A DNA stretch of 64,000 nucleotides, taken from contig NZ_CP042913.1 of the NCBI RefSeq assembly GCF_008065115.1, positions 3,033,827-3,097,826 on the forward strand, read 5' to 3'. The number at the start of each line of letters is the position of its first letter. Within the stretch, counting starts at the first letter, position 1. Below are positions 9,218-18,034 of the stretch, piece after piece. The DNA comes from Bythopirellula goksoeyrii. Lineage in GTDB: Bacteria; Planctomycetota; Planctomycetia; Pirellulales; Lacipirellulaceae. Under the pieces are notes generated by a model, which did no database searches, was not told the DNA's origin, and saw only the letters and a list, made by a program, of their open reading frames with translations. The position numbers were made by a program, and so were the translations under genes.

Positions 9218-9339
9218 AATCCGCAGATCACTACAACGCGTAGATTGATTATCTTTACTTACGAGAAACTACCGCTCACTGCGCGCAGTCACACTTTGCT
9301 TGATCGGCATAATCCCTAGAGTTTCTGCAGTTTGACAAC

Positions 9340-9370
9340 TCGCAGTGCTAGCTTGAGAGTGCTAGCACGG
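9340..9370. repeat. repeat of GTGCTAGC in the porin upstream region
   Basis: The octamer GTGCTAGC occurs twice about 14 bases apart (CAGTGCTAGCTTGAGAGTGC then TAGCAC), each containing the palindrome GCTAGC. The pair lies about 130 bases upstream of the porin ATG and just beyond the end of the transporter gene. It may be a tandem regulator site; I see no other support. Confidence 0.35.
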
Positions 9371-9407
9371 GGGGAAGGGGGGATTTTGAAGGAGTAATTG
9401 CCTTGCT

Positions 9408-11603
9408 TCAGGGAAGCCAATGCAGCACATCGCGCACTACGCTCCAGCGAGGTGAGCGCTGCTTTGCTCCGTCTCCTTCGATCCAGAAGCTGCGCAGACT
9501 ATCAACAGCCCCGTCCAGCCTTTCAAATTCCAGCCAGCCGTCGAGAAAGCGAACCCATTGGACATCGTCTGGACGTACTGCCATGGCTACTGGCCTCCGT
9601 ACGATTGGCCGGGGAGTTACCACCGTATGCTCGGGGTACAAGACATTCCAAGTTGCACCTTCTTCGGCGGCCATAATAAGTCCATCGAGATTCTGTTGGT
9701 TCTGGTCAAAAAACGAACCAATCGAATCGATCACGACAATCTCAGCATCGGGTAGTTTACGCCGTGCTACTACGGCCATGTCCTTGTAGACGACCCCCAA
9801 GCGAAGTGTGGTAGGCATCTCAGAATTGTTCCAAGTATCGAACTCACCCCGTCGGTGGTCCGGTACGACTATCGCTATCGTGGCGGTTTGGTAGGGCTGA
9901 GTGAATCCCACGGTCTTCAAACGCTCTAGATTCACGATCAGACCACCCAACGCGATATCGATTTCGCCGGTTTCCAGTTGTTCGGAAACGGTATTATAGG
10001 AAAAGGGAACAAATTCCAACTTGACACCGAGACTTTCTGCCAAGCGGTGCATCAGCTCGACATCCAATCCAACTAAATGCTGCTGATTGTTGAAGAAAGA
10101 AAAAGGCAAGTGGTCAGGATGGTAACCAACTCGCAGCAAGTTTTCTGCCTTGACTCGCTCAAGGGTGGGTAACTGCGATGGTGGGCGAACGGTCACGTCG
10201 TCCCGCGATTGATATACCTGGACGTCAGCATAGGGGTCGGCGATCTCCATTGCGAGAAGGCGTTGATCGAGATCATATTCCGGAGTAGTTGTCGCCAGAT
10301 ACCATCGGCTGACTGCAAACGCGGTACAGGTACAAGCGAACAGAAGCAGAGTTGAAGCTGCAAGTGTCCACCAGTTGACGCGCAGTCTCTTTTGCAGGAT
10401 TTTCGTGACTAGTATCGTGACCACCATCAAATGGAGTACACCTACGACATCAGCAAGCCGAGTAGTGGCAAAACCTGGCAGGATAAACAAAGCCATGAGG
10501 TCTTGCGGCAAATGAAATTGGTCGAGTTGGTAAGGAATGGTGATGAGCGGGCTAGCAAAGCTCGAGAGGGTTCCCGTGGCAGCCATCCCAGCGGTTTGCG
10601 ATGGGCTTAAGCCGCGCCCCACGTACCAGGCTCCGAACGAGACGAAGATAAACGCAAACAACTTGCCGAGATGAGGAACTGAATAAGCCAAGGGCACCAA
10701 AACACCAGGCGTAGTTTCTCCGATGTCAGTCGTCGAGTCTTCATCCTTCTTGAGTAGTTGCTCACACTTTTCTGCTATCTGTGGCAACACCACAAACAGT
10801 TTTCCCGTGGCAATGACTGTGAGTAAGGGCTCCTGAGCGGCGTGGAATAAGTCACGGTACCGAATCTCTGTGAAGCTGCAAACAATAAGCGGGAGTACTC
10901 CAAACGCAGCGATCACACAAGCGATCGTGAACATGATCAAATAAGCTTGTAGGCGTGATAATTCCTCAATTCGTATCGTTCCCGCGGCGGCCGCAGAGAG
11001 AGCGAACAGGCCAAGCGGCGCAAGACGAATGAGAAATAAGTTGACTCGCCCAATCGCATCGGAACACACATCGAGGAAGTCGAGCAGTTGCTCCTTGCCG
11101 CGAACCAACATCAGCGAGCAGCCAAAGAAGAGGCAAAACACGACCACAGCGGGCACATACTCATCGGCCAGAGACCGAAATATATTCGTCGGAACAAACT
11201 GGGCCAAGGCATCCGAATCTCCGATTTCGTACCGGTTGAGACTGGGGCTATAGAAAGAAGCGCCTTTAATGGCAGGCAAGATGCATGAAACCAGCACAAT
11301 CAAGAGAACGCCGATGAGGCCCATCGCGAGCAACACCGTGAGTGCAGCCACTCCTAGCTTCTTGGCTCGATCGACATCTAGTCTCCCCATCTTGGCAATC
11401 AAAGAAAAAACCAAGTAGGGAAGCACTGTCATCTGCAATAATCCCACGTAGGCTTTACCGATGACGTCAAGCTTTTCGCAATACTCTCCAAAGAATACTC
11501 CACAAAGAATCCCCAATAGCAACCCTAGGGCGATCCAGAGTCCCATGTATCCTGAACGGGGAGTTCGTTCCTCTGTAGAGGTCTTTTGTGGAGGCGTGTT
11601 CAT
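9408..11603 (-). CDS. SLC1/DAACS transporter fused to solute-binding domain
   Basis: A 731-residue fusion. Residues about 15-430 are a multi-helix transporter of the dicarboxylate/amino acid:cation symporter family (GLWIALGLLLGILCGVFFGE, LLQMTVLPYLVFSLIAKMG, LFALSAAAAGTIRIEEL). The two re-entrant loop signatures are divergent: GTLSSFASPLITIP and LPGFATTRLADV replace the usual serine-rich and NMDGT motifs. From about residue 480 there is a type-3 periplasmic solute-binding domain (LLRVGYHPDHLPFSFFNNQQ, LDVELMHRLAESLGVKLEF, GEIDIALGGL). A symporter with its own tethered binding domain is unusual, because DAACS carriers normally work without one. The substrate is probably an amino acid or dicarboxylate. 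Single gene with no partner nearby. Confidence 0.88.
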   Translation of the reverse strand: MNTPPQKTSTEERTPRSGYMGLWIALGLLLGILCGVFFGEYCEKLDVIGKAYVGLLQMTVLPYLVFSLIAKMGRLDVDRAKKLGVAALTVLLAMGLIGVLLIVLVSCILPAIKGASFYSPSLNRYEIGDSDALAQFVPTNIFRSLADEYVPAVVVFCLFFGCSLMLVRGKEQLLDFLDVCSDAIGRVNLFLIRLAPLGLFALSAAAAGTIRIEELSRLQAYLIMFTIACVIAAFGVLPLIVCSFTEIRYRDLFHAAQEPLLTVIATGKLFVVLPQIAEKCEQLLKKDEDSTTDIGETTPGVLVPLAYSVPHLGKLFAFIFVSFGAWYVGRGLSPSQTAGMAATGTLSSFASPLITIPYQLDQFHLPQDLMALFILPGFATTRLADVVGVLHLMVVTILVTKILQKRLRVNWWTLAASTLLLFACTCTAFAVSRWYLATTTPEYDLDQRLLAMEIADPYADVQVYQSRDDVTVRPPSQLPTLERVKAENLLRVGYHPDHLPFSFFNNQQHLVGLDVELMHRLAESLGVKLEFVPFSYNTVSEQLETGEIDIALGGLIVNLERLKTVGFTQPYQTATIAIVVPDHRRGEFDTWNNSEMPTTLRLGVVYKDMAVVARRKLPDAEIVVIDSIGSFFDQNQQNLDGLIMAAEEGATWNVLYPEHTVVTPRPIVRRPVAMAVRPDDVQWVRFLDGWLEFERLDGAVDSLRSFWIEGDGAKQRSPRWSVVRDVLHWLP

Positions 11604-11755
11604 CTGCCGTCTGAACCTATTGAGATGTTATGAAAGTTGTCAGACATGGGGCGACGATTCATCCAGTTTCAATCAAAACAGAGTTCAAGAACAGATCAAG
11701 TCTGTAAATCACTTTACGGCAGAGGGACAGGAAACGCTCTCCCGACAAGTTGTTT

Positions 11756-11795
11756 TACAAAAAATCCCCTCCACGAGTTCACCGTGGAGGGGATA
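11756..11795 (-). terminator. Rho-independent terminator of RPG-repeat gene
   Basis: A 12-bp stem, ATCCCCTCCACG with CGTGGAGGGGAT and a 7-base loop, followed on the minus strand by TTTTTTG. It lies just after the stop of the minus-strand RPG-repeat gene. Confidence 0.85.
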
Positions 11796-11831
11796 GGTTG
11801 GTGGGTCAAAAGAACGATAGAGAGCCTAGTG

Positions 11832-13553
11832 CTACTTTGTCGCACCCTCCGGTTCTTCCAATCGCACCATGAGCCACTGCTGAGTTGATCCGTCGTCGAA
11901 ATGGATCAATGCAGGAGCAGTGTCTTGGGTGAGATTGCTGATGCCCGTTTCCATTAACGGACGGGTTTGATCGACGACAGTCCAGGCAGCCCGTTGGCTC
12001 TCCTTGTCGACCATCCCTTCTAGATTCTGAACAGTATCGGTGGAGGTATTCTGGAGAGTGCCAGAGATAATACCCTCTTTGCTCACGGCCAACTGCACGA
12101 ACATCGTAGGATCTTCGTCGACGTCCTCGCCGTCGTTTGTCAGCGCAAATACGCCCAACGGCATCCAGTCGTCTTCAGCAGGTTGGACATCCGGAATACT
12201 CGTGGCGATCTGTTCTGCCTGATAGGCATACTCGTCAGCAGAGCAGAGCGGTTCATTGTTATAGTAGACCGTATCGTCCTGATAATAGACATTGTCTCCG
12301 TAATTGTAGTACTGAGGTTGGCTCCAACCCCAAGGCAGCCAGCTACTCAGTGCCCCATAGGTGGCGACACCCCAGTAGTTAAACCCAGGCGCGTAGGCAT
12401 AGCGGCCTGGATATCTTCCCCACCATGCGTTGTTATACCACCCACCGTATCTACCACCCCAATTCCTGTTGAAGTTGGCATTGATATTGGTGTAGTGGTT
12501 GTTACGCCAGGAATTCCACTGGTTGTTGTTGGGCCTACGGTTTGGTCGATGGTTTTGAGACCACCCATCACCGGGACGTCCTGGTCTACCGGGTCTGTTG
12601 CCGTCACCTGGACGCCCAGGCCGATCTCCTTCTCCACCACCAGGACGGCCGGGACGATTTCCATCGCCACCCCCAGGTCTTCCAGGGCGATTACCTTCAC
12701 CACCGCCGGGACGACCGGGACGATCTCCGTCTCCGCCACCCGGGCGGCCGGGACGATCACCTTCACCACCGCCGGGACGGCCGGGGCGATTTCCATCTCC
12801 GCCCCCGGGTCGACCAGGCCGATCTCCTCCAGCCCCAGGCCTGCCAGGTCGAGTGCCCGGCCCGGCAGGAAGCGTTGTGGGACGATTATTGAAAAAGTCA
12901 TTCGCAGCACCACCGGAGGGTCTTCCCGAACCAGGTTGTCGTCCAGGTAGAGTCGAAGGTCTGCCACTTCCAGATGGCCTGCTTGCTAGGGAAGGTCTTC
13001 CCCCACCGCCACCGGGTAAATCTAGAAAATTGTTGAGGTCTCCTCTTGAAGGTCTTCCACCTGCACCGGGACGACCACTTGCCCCACCGGGCTGTGGGCG
13101 GTTTCCACCGAGATTGGGCCGTTGCCCTGGAGAACCGGAACCCGGTCGACTTCCAAGATTGGGCCGATTTCCAGGCGCAACTCCGCCGCCGGTATTGGGC
13201 CGATTTCCAGCACCACCACCTACGTTTGGCCGGTTTCCGCTAGGTCGACTAATATTCGGGCGATTTCCGGAAGGACCACCCACGTTCGGCCGATTCATCG
13301 ATGGCCTTGGAGCAGGGCGAGGAGAGGGACGACTCACACTCGGTGCACGATGCACTGCTCCACCACCACCACCACCACGACTCATGCCGCCCCCTCCACC
13401 ACGGGACATTCCACCACCACCGCCACCACGATGCATTCCGCCACCTCCACCGTGTCCTCCTCCGCCACGGCCACCACGGGCCACAACATCACCGGTGGAA
13501 TAGATCAAGAGCGTGAGCCCCACAGCCAACGTTAGTAGAATATTCTTATTCAT
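11832..13553 (-). CDS. secreted Gly/Arg/Pro-rich repeat protein
   Basis: A 573-residue protein with a signal peptide (MNKNILLTLAVGLTLLIYST). A Gly/His/Met/Arg-rich stretch (RGGRGGGGHGGGGGMHRGGG) is followed by long RPN and RPG repeats (units such as GNRPNxGG, then GDRPGRPGGG repeated near residues 230-330). An aromatic segment rich in Tyr/Trp/Asn comes next (WNSWRNNHYTNINANFNRNW). The final 150 residues are a folded-looking domain (DDWMPLGVFALTNDGEDVDE, TMFVQLAVSKEGIISGTLQN). Such proteins are common in planctomycetes and are likely surface or wall-like components. Function is unknown. The tandem GC-rich DNA repeats also give long open frames on the opposite strand; those are shadows. A GGTG Shine-Dalgarno precedes the ATG and a terminator follows. 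Confidence 0.85.
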   Translation of the reverse strand: MNKNILLTLAVGLTLLIYSTGDVVARGGRGGGGHGGGGGMHRGGGGGGMSRGGGGGMSRGGGGGGAVHRAPSVSRPSPRPAPRPSMNRPNVGGPSGNRPNISRPSGNRPNVGGGAGNRPNTGGGVAPGNRPNLGSRPGSGSPGQRPNLGGNRPQPGGASGRPGAGGRPSRGDLNNFLDLPGGGGGRPSLASRPSGSGRPSTLPGRQPGSGRPSGGAANDFFNNRPTTLPAGPGTRPGRPGAGGDRPGRPGGGDGNRPGRPGGGEGDRPGRPGGGDGDRPGRPGGGEGNRPGRPGGGDGNRPGRPGGGEGDRPGRPGDGNRPGRPGRPGDGWSQNHRPNRRPNNNQWNSWRNNHYTNINANFNRNWGGRYGGWYNNAWWGRYPGRYAYAPGFNYWGVATYGALSSWLPWGWSQPQYYNYGDNVYYQDDTVYYNNEPLCSADEYAYQAEQIATSIPDVQPAEDDWMPLGVFALTNDGEDVDEDPTMFVQLAVSKEGIISGTLQNTSTDTVQNLEGMVDKESQRAAWTVVDQTRPLMETGISNLTQDTAPALIHFDDGSTQQWLMVRLEEPEGATK

Positions 13554-13598
13554 CGAAACACCTTTTGAATTTAATCGGGATTGAAAAGCGCCGCGCTA

Positions 13599-14555
13599 TC
13601 ACTCAGCGGCCATTTCTTCTTCGAGATATTCACTTTCTTCGGTTTGATCGCGAACGATTAGCACTTCCTCAACATTCGGCAGCAGTTGCCCGCCCACCTG
13701 TCGGTTGACAGATTGCCAAGTGAAGGAGTTCTCGTCGACCGGAACGACAATGTTGACTGACGATGATTTCTCACCCGATGCAAGCGTTCCTTTGGAATGG
13801 ATCACCCACTGGTCGCCTTCGAGTTCCCAAGTCCCCTCCGCAAATCCTCCGTGCGAATCGAACACCCAGGAACGAATCTCCTTGGCGGCCGCATCCCAGC
13901 CGATGATCTGAAATCCAGATAAATCGATCTCATCCCTGACCACCACGGCAAAGCTCCGTGTGATGAAATTACAGTTCTTAGTCCATTGGCATTCGGTAAC
14001 AATCGTTGAATTATCGTCACCATCGACCCACGAACCAATCAGCCACTCCAACTTCTGCAGTTGTTCGTAGTTGGTAGGAGGGGGAGAGGGAACGTCGGAT
14101 TCCGATACCCTGTCGATCAGCCACTTACCGTCGCGTTTGACATGTACGGCAGAGTAGTTGGAAATGGCGGGTTCCTGGTCGGGGACAGTTACCGTGGCGA
14201 CTCCGTTCTCAATCGCCACGTTGGGAGAAACGAAATCTATCGAGTCGATTGATACTTCAATCTTGAGGTCGGGTGTCGCCGTAAAATCTTCTTCGAATAG
14301 AGCAGTGAGTTCTTCCTGGCCTACAACAGCTTCCCCCGTGGTGGGGTCCATATAGACCGCATCAGGGGACCACATCTCAGCGACGGCCTTTGCATCTCGT
14401 TTGTTGTAGGCTTCGACGTAGGCCTCGGCATTGGCTCGAATGGCCGCCTCATCAGGATTAGCTTGCTCAGCAGCCTCCTCCTGGCTCCAGCAAGTCCCAG
14501 AGGGGAAGATTCCCAGAAAAGCAATTAGCAGCAGTGAATCGAAAAAGCGTTTCAT
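13599..14555 (-). CDS. secreted SnoaL/SgcJ-like protein
   Basis: A 318-residue protein with a signal peptide ending TCWSQ. Residues about 35-160 are an NTF2-fold SnoaL/SgcJ-EcaC domain (AYVEAYNKRDAKAVAEMWSP, DAVYMDPTTGEAVVGQEELT). A second region (LEWLIGSWVDGDDNSTIVTE, FQIIGWDAAAKEIRSWVFDS) resembles domains found in secreted planctomycete proteins of unknown role. The strong GGAGG site before the ATG fixes the start. NTF2-fold domains bind small molecules or act as enzymes; no catalytic residue can be assigned. It follows the same direction as the RPG-repeat gene, 45 bases upstream of it, so the two may be cotranscribed. Confidence 0.8.
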   Translation of the reverse strand: MKRFFDSLLLIAFLGIFPSGTCWSQEEAAEQANPDEAAIRANAEAYVEAYNKRDAKAVAEMWSPDAVYMDPTTGEAVVGQEELTALFEEDFTATPDLKIEVSIDSIDFVSPNVAIENGVATVTVPDQEPAISNYSAVHVKRDGKWLIDRVSESDVPSPPPTNYEQLQKLEWLIGSWVDGDDNSTIVTECQWTKNCNFITRSFAVVVRDEIDLSGFQIIGWDAAAKEIRSWVFDSHGGFAEGTWELEGDQWVIHSKGTLASGEKSSSVNIVVPVDENSFTWQSVNRQVGGQLLPNVEEVLIVRDQTEESEYLEEEMAAE

Positions 14556-14636
14556 AGATTACCTCCGCGGTATGGAATGACTCATGACGAGCAATTGTGT
14601 CAAATGCTGATAGCCTTAGTCTAGCAAACCGTTTTC

Positions 14637-14900
14637 CTAAAATAAGTAGCCTAGCCAACTTTTCATCCGCAAGAGAACCATCATCGTAACACCGGCGACT
14701 TGAACCTGGTCGGTATAAACGGCCGCATACCCTTGAGAGCCAGCAGAGATTCGTAAGTCTTCACTATCATCGAGCTTAATGCGGGCCGGAAAACGAGTCC
14801 TTTCTTGCGGTCCCGGCGAAGTCGGCATGTTGCCCGAGGCGTCAAGTTGTCCAGCTCCAGTTACGTCGATTGTGGTGAGAACCCGCCCAGGAAACCGGCA
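14637..14900 (-). pseudogene. C-terminal fragment of HlyD-type fusion protein
   Basis: The minus-strand frame reads LDDSEDLRISAGSQGYAAVY, TDQVQVAGVTMMVLLRMKSW and LGYLF before a stop. This is the C-terminal end of a membrane-fusion (HlyD-like) protein that normally runs to several hundred residues. Nothing upstream in frame continues it: the sequence passes near 14890-14900 directly into the DUF4239 gene in another frame. It is therefore a 3' remnant left by a deletion. Confidence 0.65.
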
Positions 14901-15181
14901 CGCAGATAACAAGTTCCCAATGCGTTCGCTTCGTCGAGCACAACGTGGCGTCGCTCGTTGTGCCGGGTTGCCGCGAGCGAAAAGGAAAATGCCAGAAGTA
15001 ATCCTGCCAGACCGAACACGCTCCCTTTGACGGTAGAAATTGCACTACGAGAAAGCTCCGAATCAGAAGCAGAGCCCATCTGCGACCAGCGGAACCCCAA
15101 CTCGTTGGCCACGAACATCAACAGGAGTAGATTTGCGGTTAGAGGCCAAGTGGGAAAATCGGGTGGCAGATCCATGGACAT
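14861..15181 (-). pseudogene. 5' fragment of DUF4239/bestrophin-like gene
   Basis: About 95 codons resemble the N-terminus of DUF4239 (bestrophin-like) membrane proteins: LLLMFVANELGFRWSQMG, FGLAGLLLAFSFSLAATRHN, ERRHVVLDEANALGTCYLRA. The family normally continues for another 150 or so residues with further helices. Here the frame ends shortly after YLRAGFLGG, exactly where HlyD-like sequence begins in another frame. A deletion joined the two genes. The fragment might still be translated as a short membrane protein but is unlikely to work as the full family does. Confidence 0.7.
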
Positions 15182-15209
15182 TCTAGAGATGTCCTATGAG
15201 GTGAATCTG

Positions 15210-15488
15210 CTAGGATTCCAAAGTCTCTTCTTCGATTTCGTACTGAAATTGAAACTGACGAAATCGCAGGAAGCCCCAAACGCCGACGCCTATTCCTATT
15301 GCAATCAATGTCCAGCCTGCGATATGCAAGGGAAGCGTATCGGCCAACAATTTCAAGATGGTTCCCCCGGTGGCAATTAACATGAGAGAAGTTCGCAGAT
15401 AGGCCAGCATTGTCCGTTCATTAGCCATCTCAGTTCGCATGAGAGCCAACTGATCGCGGGCCGATTGCTCGCCATCATTCTTGAGCAT
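15210..15488 (-). CDS. DUF202 (YidH-like) small membrane protein
   Basis: A 92-residue protein. The DUF202 signature is present: LALMRTEMANERTMLAYLRT then SLMLIATGGTILKLLAD, with a second helix WTLIAIGIGVGVWGFLRF and an acidic end. DUF202 proteins are small inner-membrane proteins of unknown function. It lies 28 bases upstream of the truncated DUF4239 gene on the same strand, so the two formed an operon before the deletion. Confidence 0.85.
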   Translation of the reverse strand: MLKNDGEQSARDQLALMRTEMANERTMLAYLRTSLMLIATGGTILKLLADTLPLHIAGWTLIAIGIGVGVWGFLRFRQFQFQYEIEEETLES

Positions 15489-15756
15489 GCAAGCTTCCAG
15501 CTATTGTGAGGCATATTGCCGTGGATTCGATGGTCTTCTGAAAAAGCATGGCAATCATAGCCAGAAAAGTTTCGTCAGGAAGTAAAGTTTGCGAAATATC
15601 ATAGTAAGGATAGCACAATTGTTCAGCTCGATTCAGAATTACATCCGTGTACATCTGTGTCAATCCGTGGCTAGAAAAAAGCTTTTATGGGGCTCAAGTC
15701 CCTACCAGATTTGCTTCTTTCAATAATAATCGCCCTACTGTTGCTTCTTGATCAAT

Positions 15757-16164
15757 TCACAATGACTTACGTCGAAACCCAGTCGTGAGCCAGATCTCCC
15801 GATCGCCCATATCCTGCAGCATCGATAAGAGGTGTCCCTCCGAGTCATAGAGTTCCCAAATCGTGCAGTGGGAAGCTAACCGGTTGTGGTCGTCGAGTTC
15901 AATGCGAACTGCTATTCGCTGGCAACCTAGTTCGCGGACCTCTGCAATCCGACGATGCACATCGCTCGAGAGCACACGCCAGCGGCCAATTCTCACATTG
16001 ACAATATTCTCCGTCGCGTTCCGATAGATCTCTACAACCGGAACTCTGGGTATAGTCCTTTCTTCCCGCAGTCGGGAACTTTTATGGCGATCTTCCAATA
16101 CATTCAGTAATAGAGAATCGGTAGGCGATTTCAACTCAAGCAAATTTGGACAGGCAGAATACAT
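15757..16164 (-). CDS. hypothetical protein
   Basis: A 135-residue soluble protein that I do not recognise. It has a GGAGAG Shine-Dalgarno seven bases before the ATG, supporting the start. The C-terminal half looks like a compact beta-rich domain (RIGRWRVLSSDVHRRIAEVR, IAVRIELDDHNRLASHCTIW, ELYDSEGHLLSMLQDMG). No signal peptide or membrane segment. It lies between a sulfatase and the DUF202 cluster without tight linkage to either. Confidence 0.6.
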   Translation of the reverse strand: MYSACPNLLELKSPTDSLLLNVLEDRHKSSRLREERTIPRVPVVEIYRNATENIVNVRIGRWRVLSSDVHRRIAEVRELGCQRIAVRIELDDHNRLASHCTIWELYDSEGHLLSMLQDMGDREIWLTTGFRRKSL

Positions 16165-16242
16165 GGAAAGTCTCTCCAGGCGAGGCAGTGGATGGGAGAC
16201 GCTCTGTCTCCTGGAGTGTTAAGCGAGAAGAGAAGGGGAGTG

Positions 16243-17685
16243 TTACAGATCTTTTTGGCGCTGTTTTCCGCGGGAATTCGAGGCTTTCTTGATCGCCTTG
16301 TTCTCGGCGTCGGCGTCGAATTTTGGATTGAGTTCGGTTGGTACCGGCGCATTCACCTCGTGTTGCCAAGTCTTGAGGATATGAAGAAGCTCATCTCGCT
16401 TTTCGGGCATTTCTTTAGTCAGATTGTGACGCTCGCGTATATCCTGGCGGAGATTGAACAACGAAACATGGCCATCCTCGAAATACTCTTTCAGCTTGTA
16501 ATCGCCAATCCGCACAACACTTACCGGTCGCGATCGGAAGAGAGGGTCACGTTGCTCGTTGTATACTCCGTACGATTGCAGATACGCCGGGAAATGCCAG
16601 AAGAGGGGACGATCACCAAAGCTCTTTAGTTCACCCTTCAACAGGGGAATGAGGCTGCGTCCATCGAGCGGCTGGTGGGGCAAGCGTACTCCGGCAATTT
16701 CACAGATCGTCGGAAAGAGATCGACCCCAATGATTGGCTCGCTGGATTCGGTCCCTGGCTCGACAACTCCCGACCAGTTAACAAAAAAAGGTACTCGAAT
16801 ACCCCCTTCGAAGTATGTCCCCTTGTAGCCCCATAAGGGGTCCATGTCGGTAGCGGGGCCATAGCCCCCATTATCGGAGTAAAATAATATGACCGTGTTT
16901 TCACGAGCATTTATTTCATCCAGTACGGTCATTATCCGACCGACTCCGTCATCGACGGCTTGTATCATGGTCGCCATCTTTACGTTCTGGTGGAGCTTAC
17001 CCGGCTTCTTTGCTTGGTATTTCGGCAGCAGTTCTCGTTTAGGTTGTAGTGGAGTGTGGACGGCAAAATGAGAAAGATAAACACACCAGCGTTTGTCGCC
17101 ACTCTTTTTGATAAAGTCGACAGCTTGGTCTGTCAGCACATCCGCTAGATATTGGCCCTCGGGGCCATAGTGGGCATTAAATCCTGGCAACTTATCGTAT
17201 TCGACTGCCACATCGAAACCTTGGGTCGTGGGGTCTGTTCCCAAGTGCCACTTGCCAAACATTCCCGTTCGATACCCAGACTTTTGCAGAGCTTCAGCCC
17301 AGATCTCGATCTCCGGGTTCAACGTATCGGTACCCGGAACATGCTTCAATCGGCGATGCCTGGCTTTCCCGCGCGGCGCGGTACCGACATTGAAGAGTTG
17401 ATGCCGAGGCGTGTACTGCCCTGACAACAGACAAGCCCGCGCGGGCGCACAATTCGCCGCACAAGAGTAGGCGTCGCTAAAAATCATCCCCCCGCGCGCC
17501 AGCGCGTCGATATTGGGAGTCTCATAGAAGTCAGACCCCATGTAACTTGCATCTCTCCAACCGAAGTCATCCAGATAGATGAAGAGGATGTTTGGTTGAT
17601 CCTCTGCATAAGAGCAGGCAGTGAAGAGTGAGAGTGCTATGAAGCAACTGCCCAGAATTATCTGATATAATTTGCCGGTAAGCAT
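16243..17685 (-). CDS. secreted sulfatase (CxPxR type)
   Basis: A 480-residue type I sulfatase. I start at ATG 17685 (MLTGKLYQIILGSCFIALSL, a signal peptide); the open frame runs 90 codons further upstream through repeat-like DNA and is not credible there. Catalytic marks: metal ligands DD at 39-40 (IYLDDFGWRDASYMG), formylglycine motif C79-A-P-A-R83, GKWHLGTDP, and SDNGGYGPATDMDPLWGYKG. It should act on a sulfated carbohydrate outside the cytoplasm. The C-terminus is rich in Lys/Ala/Asn and may be flexible. The anaerobic or formylglycine-generating enzyme it needs is not in this window. Confidence 0.93.
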   Translation of the reverse strand: MLTGKLYQIILGSCFIALSLFTACSYAEDQPNILFIYLDDFGWRDASYMGSDFYETPNIDALARGGMIFSDAYSCAANCAPARACLLSGQYTPRHQLFNVGTAPRGKARHRRLKHVPGTDTLNPEIEIWAEALQKSGYRTGMFGKWHLGTDPTTQGFDVAVEYDKLPGFNAHYGPEGQYLADVLTDQAVDFIKKSGDKRWCVYLSHFAVHTPLQPKRELLPKYQAKKPGKLHQNVKMATMIQAVDDGVGRIMTVLDEINARENTVILFYSDNGGYGPATDMDPLWGYKGTYFEGGIRVPFFVNWSGVVEPGTESSEPIIGVDLFPTICEIAGVRLPHQPLDGRSLIPLLKGELKSFGDRPLFWHFPAYLQSYGVYNEQRDPLFRSRPVSVVRIGDYKLKEYFEDGHVSLFNLRQDIRERHNLTKEMPEKRDELLHILKTWQHEVNAPVPTELNPKFDADAENKAIKKASNSRGKQRQKDL

Positions 17686-18034
17686 TTTTGGGGAAGCGTG
17701 ATGGCAAAGTGAAGGTACATAAAAGGAGCACTGACAATATAAATGATTATGGTCGGCAGATGGAAAACATCCCGAACGGATTATAGCCATTAGCCCAGGA
17801 TAAGCCAAAGATGAACAACCCACCGTCATTCCCGTGCTGACGGGAACCCGGCCCCCAGCTCCCAGTCCCCAGCCCCCAGTCCCTTCTCTGACCGGTGCAC
17901 AGCGGCTGCCCTCACGAAAGTGGGAGCGGGAACCCAGCTCCACGATCGCCTTTCTCACTAATTGCAGAGGGCCACTCGAACACGTATCCTAGGTGTCCAT
18001 ACCTACCTATTCCTTGCTCGAATCAATCGCTGTT
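17686..18034. other. intergenic region with short GC-rich repeats
   Basis: No gene seen. Around 17830-17885 there are repeated units of the type CCCAGCTCCCAGT / CCCCAGCCCCCAGT, low-complexity sequence of the kind found between planctomycete genes. It separates a minus-strand sulfatase from the plus-strand accessory genes, so promoters for both directions should lie here, but none is clear. Confidence 0.5.

Noticed and set aside
12598-13503. Plus-strand Pro/Gly-rich open frame of 301 codons
   Set aside because: It is the complement of the RPG-repeat gene; GC-rich repeats keep several frames open. The minus-strand frame has the signal peptide, Shine-Dalgarno and terminator.
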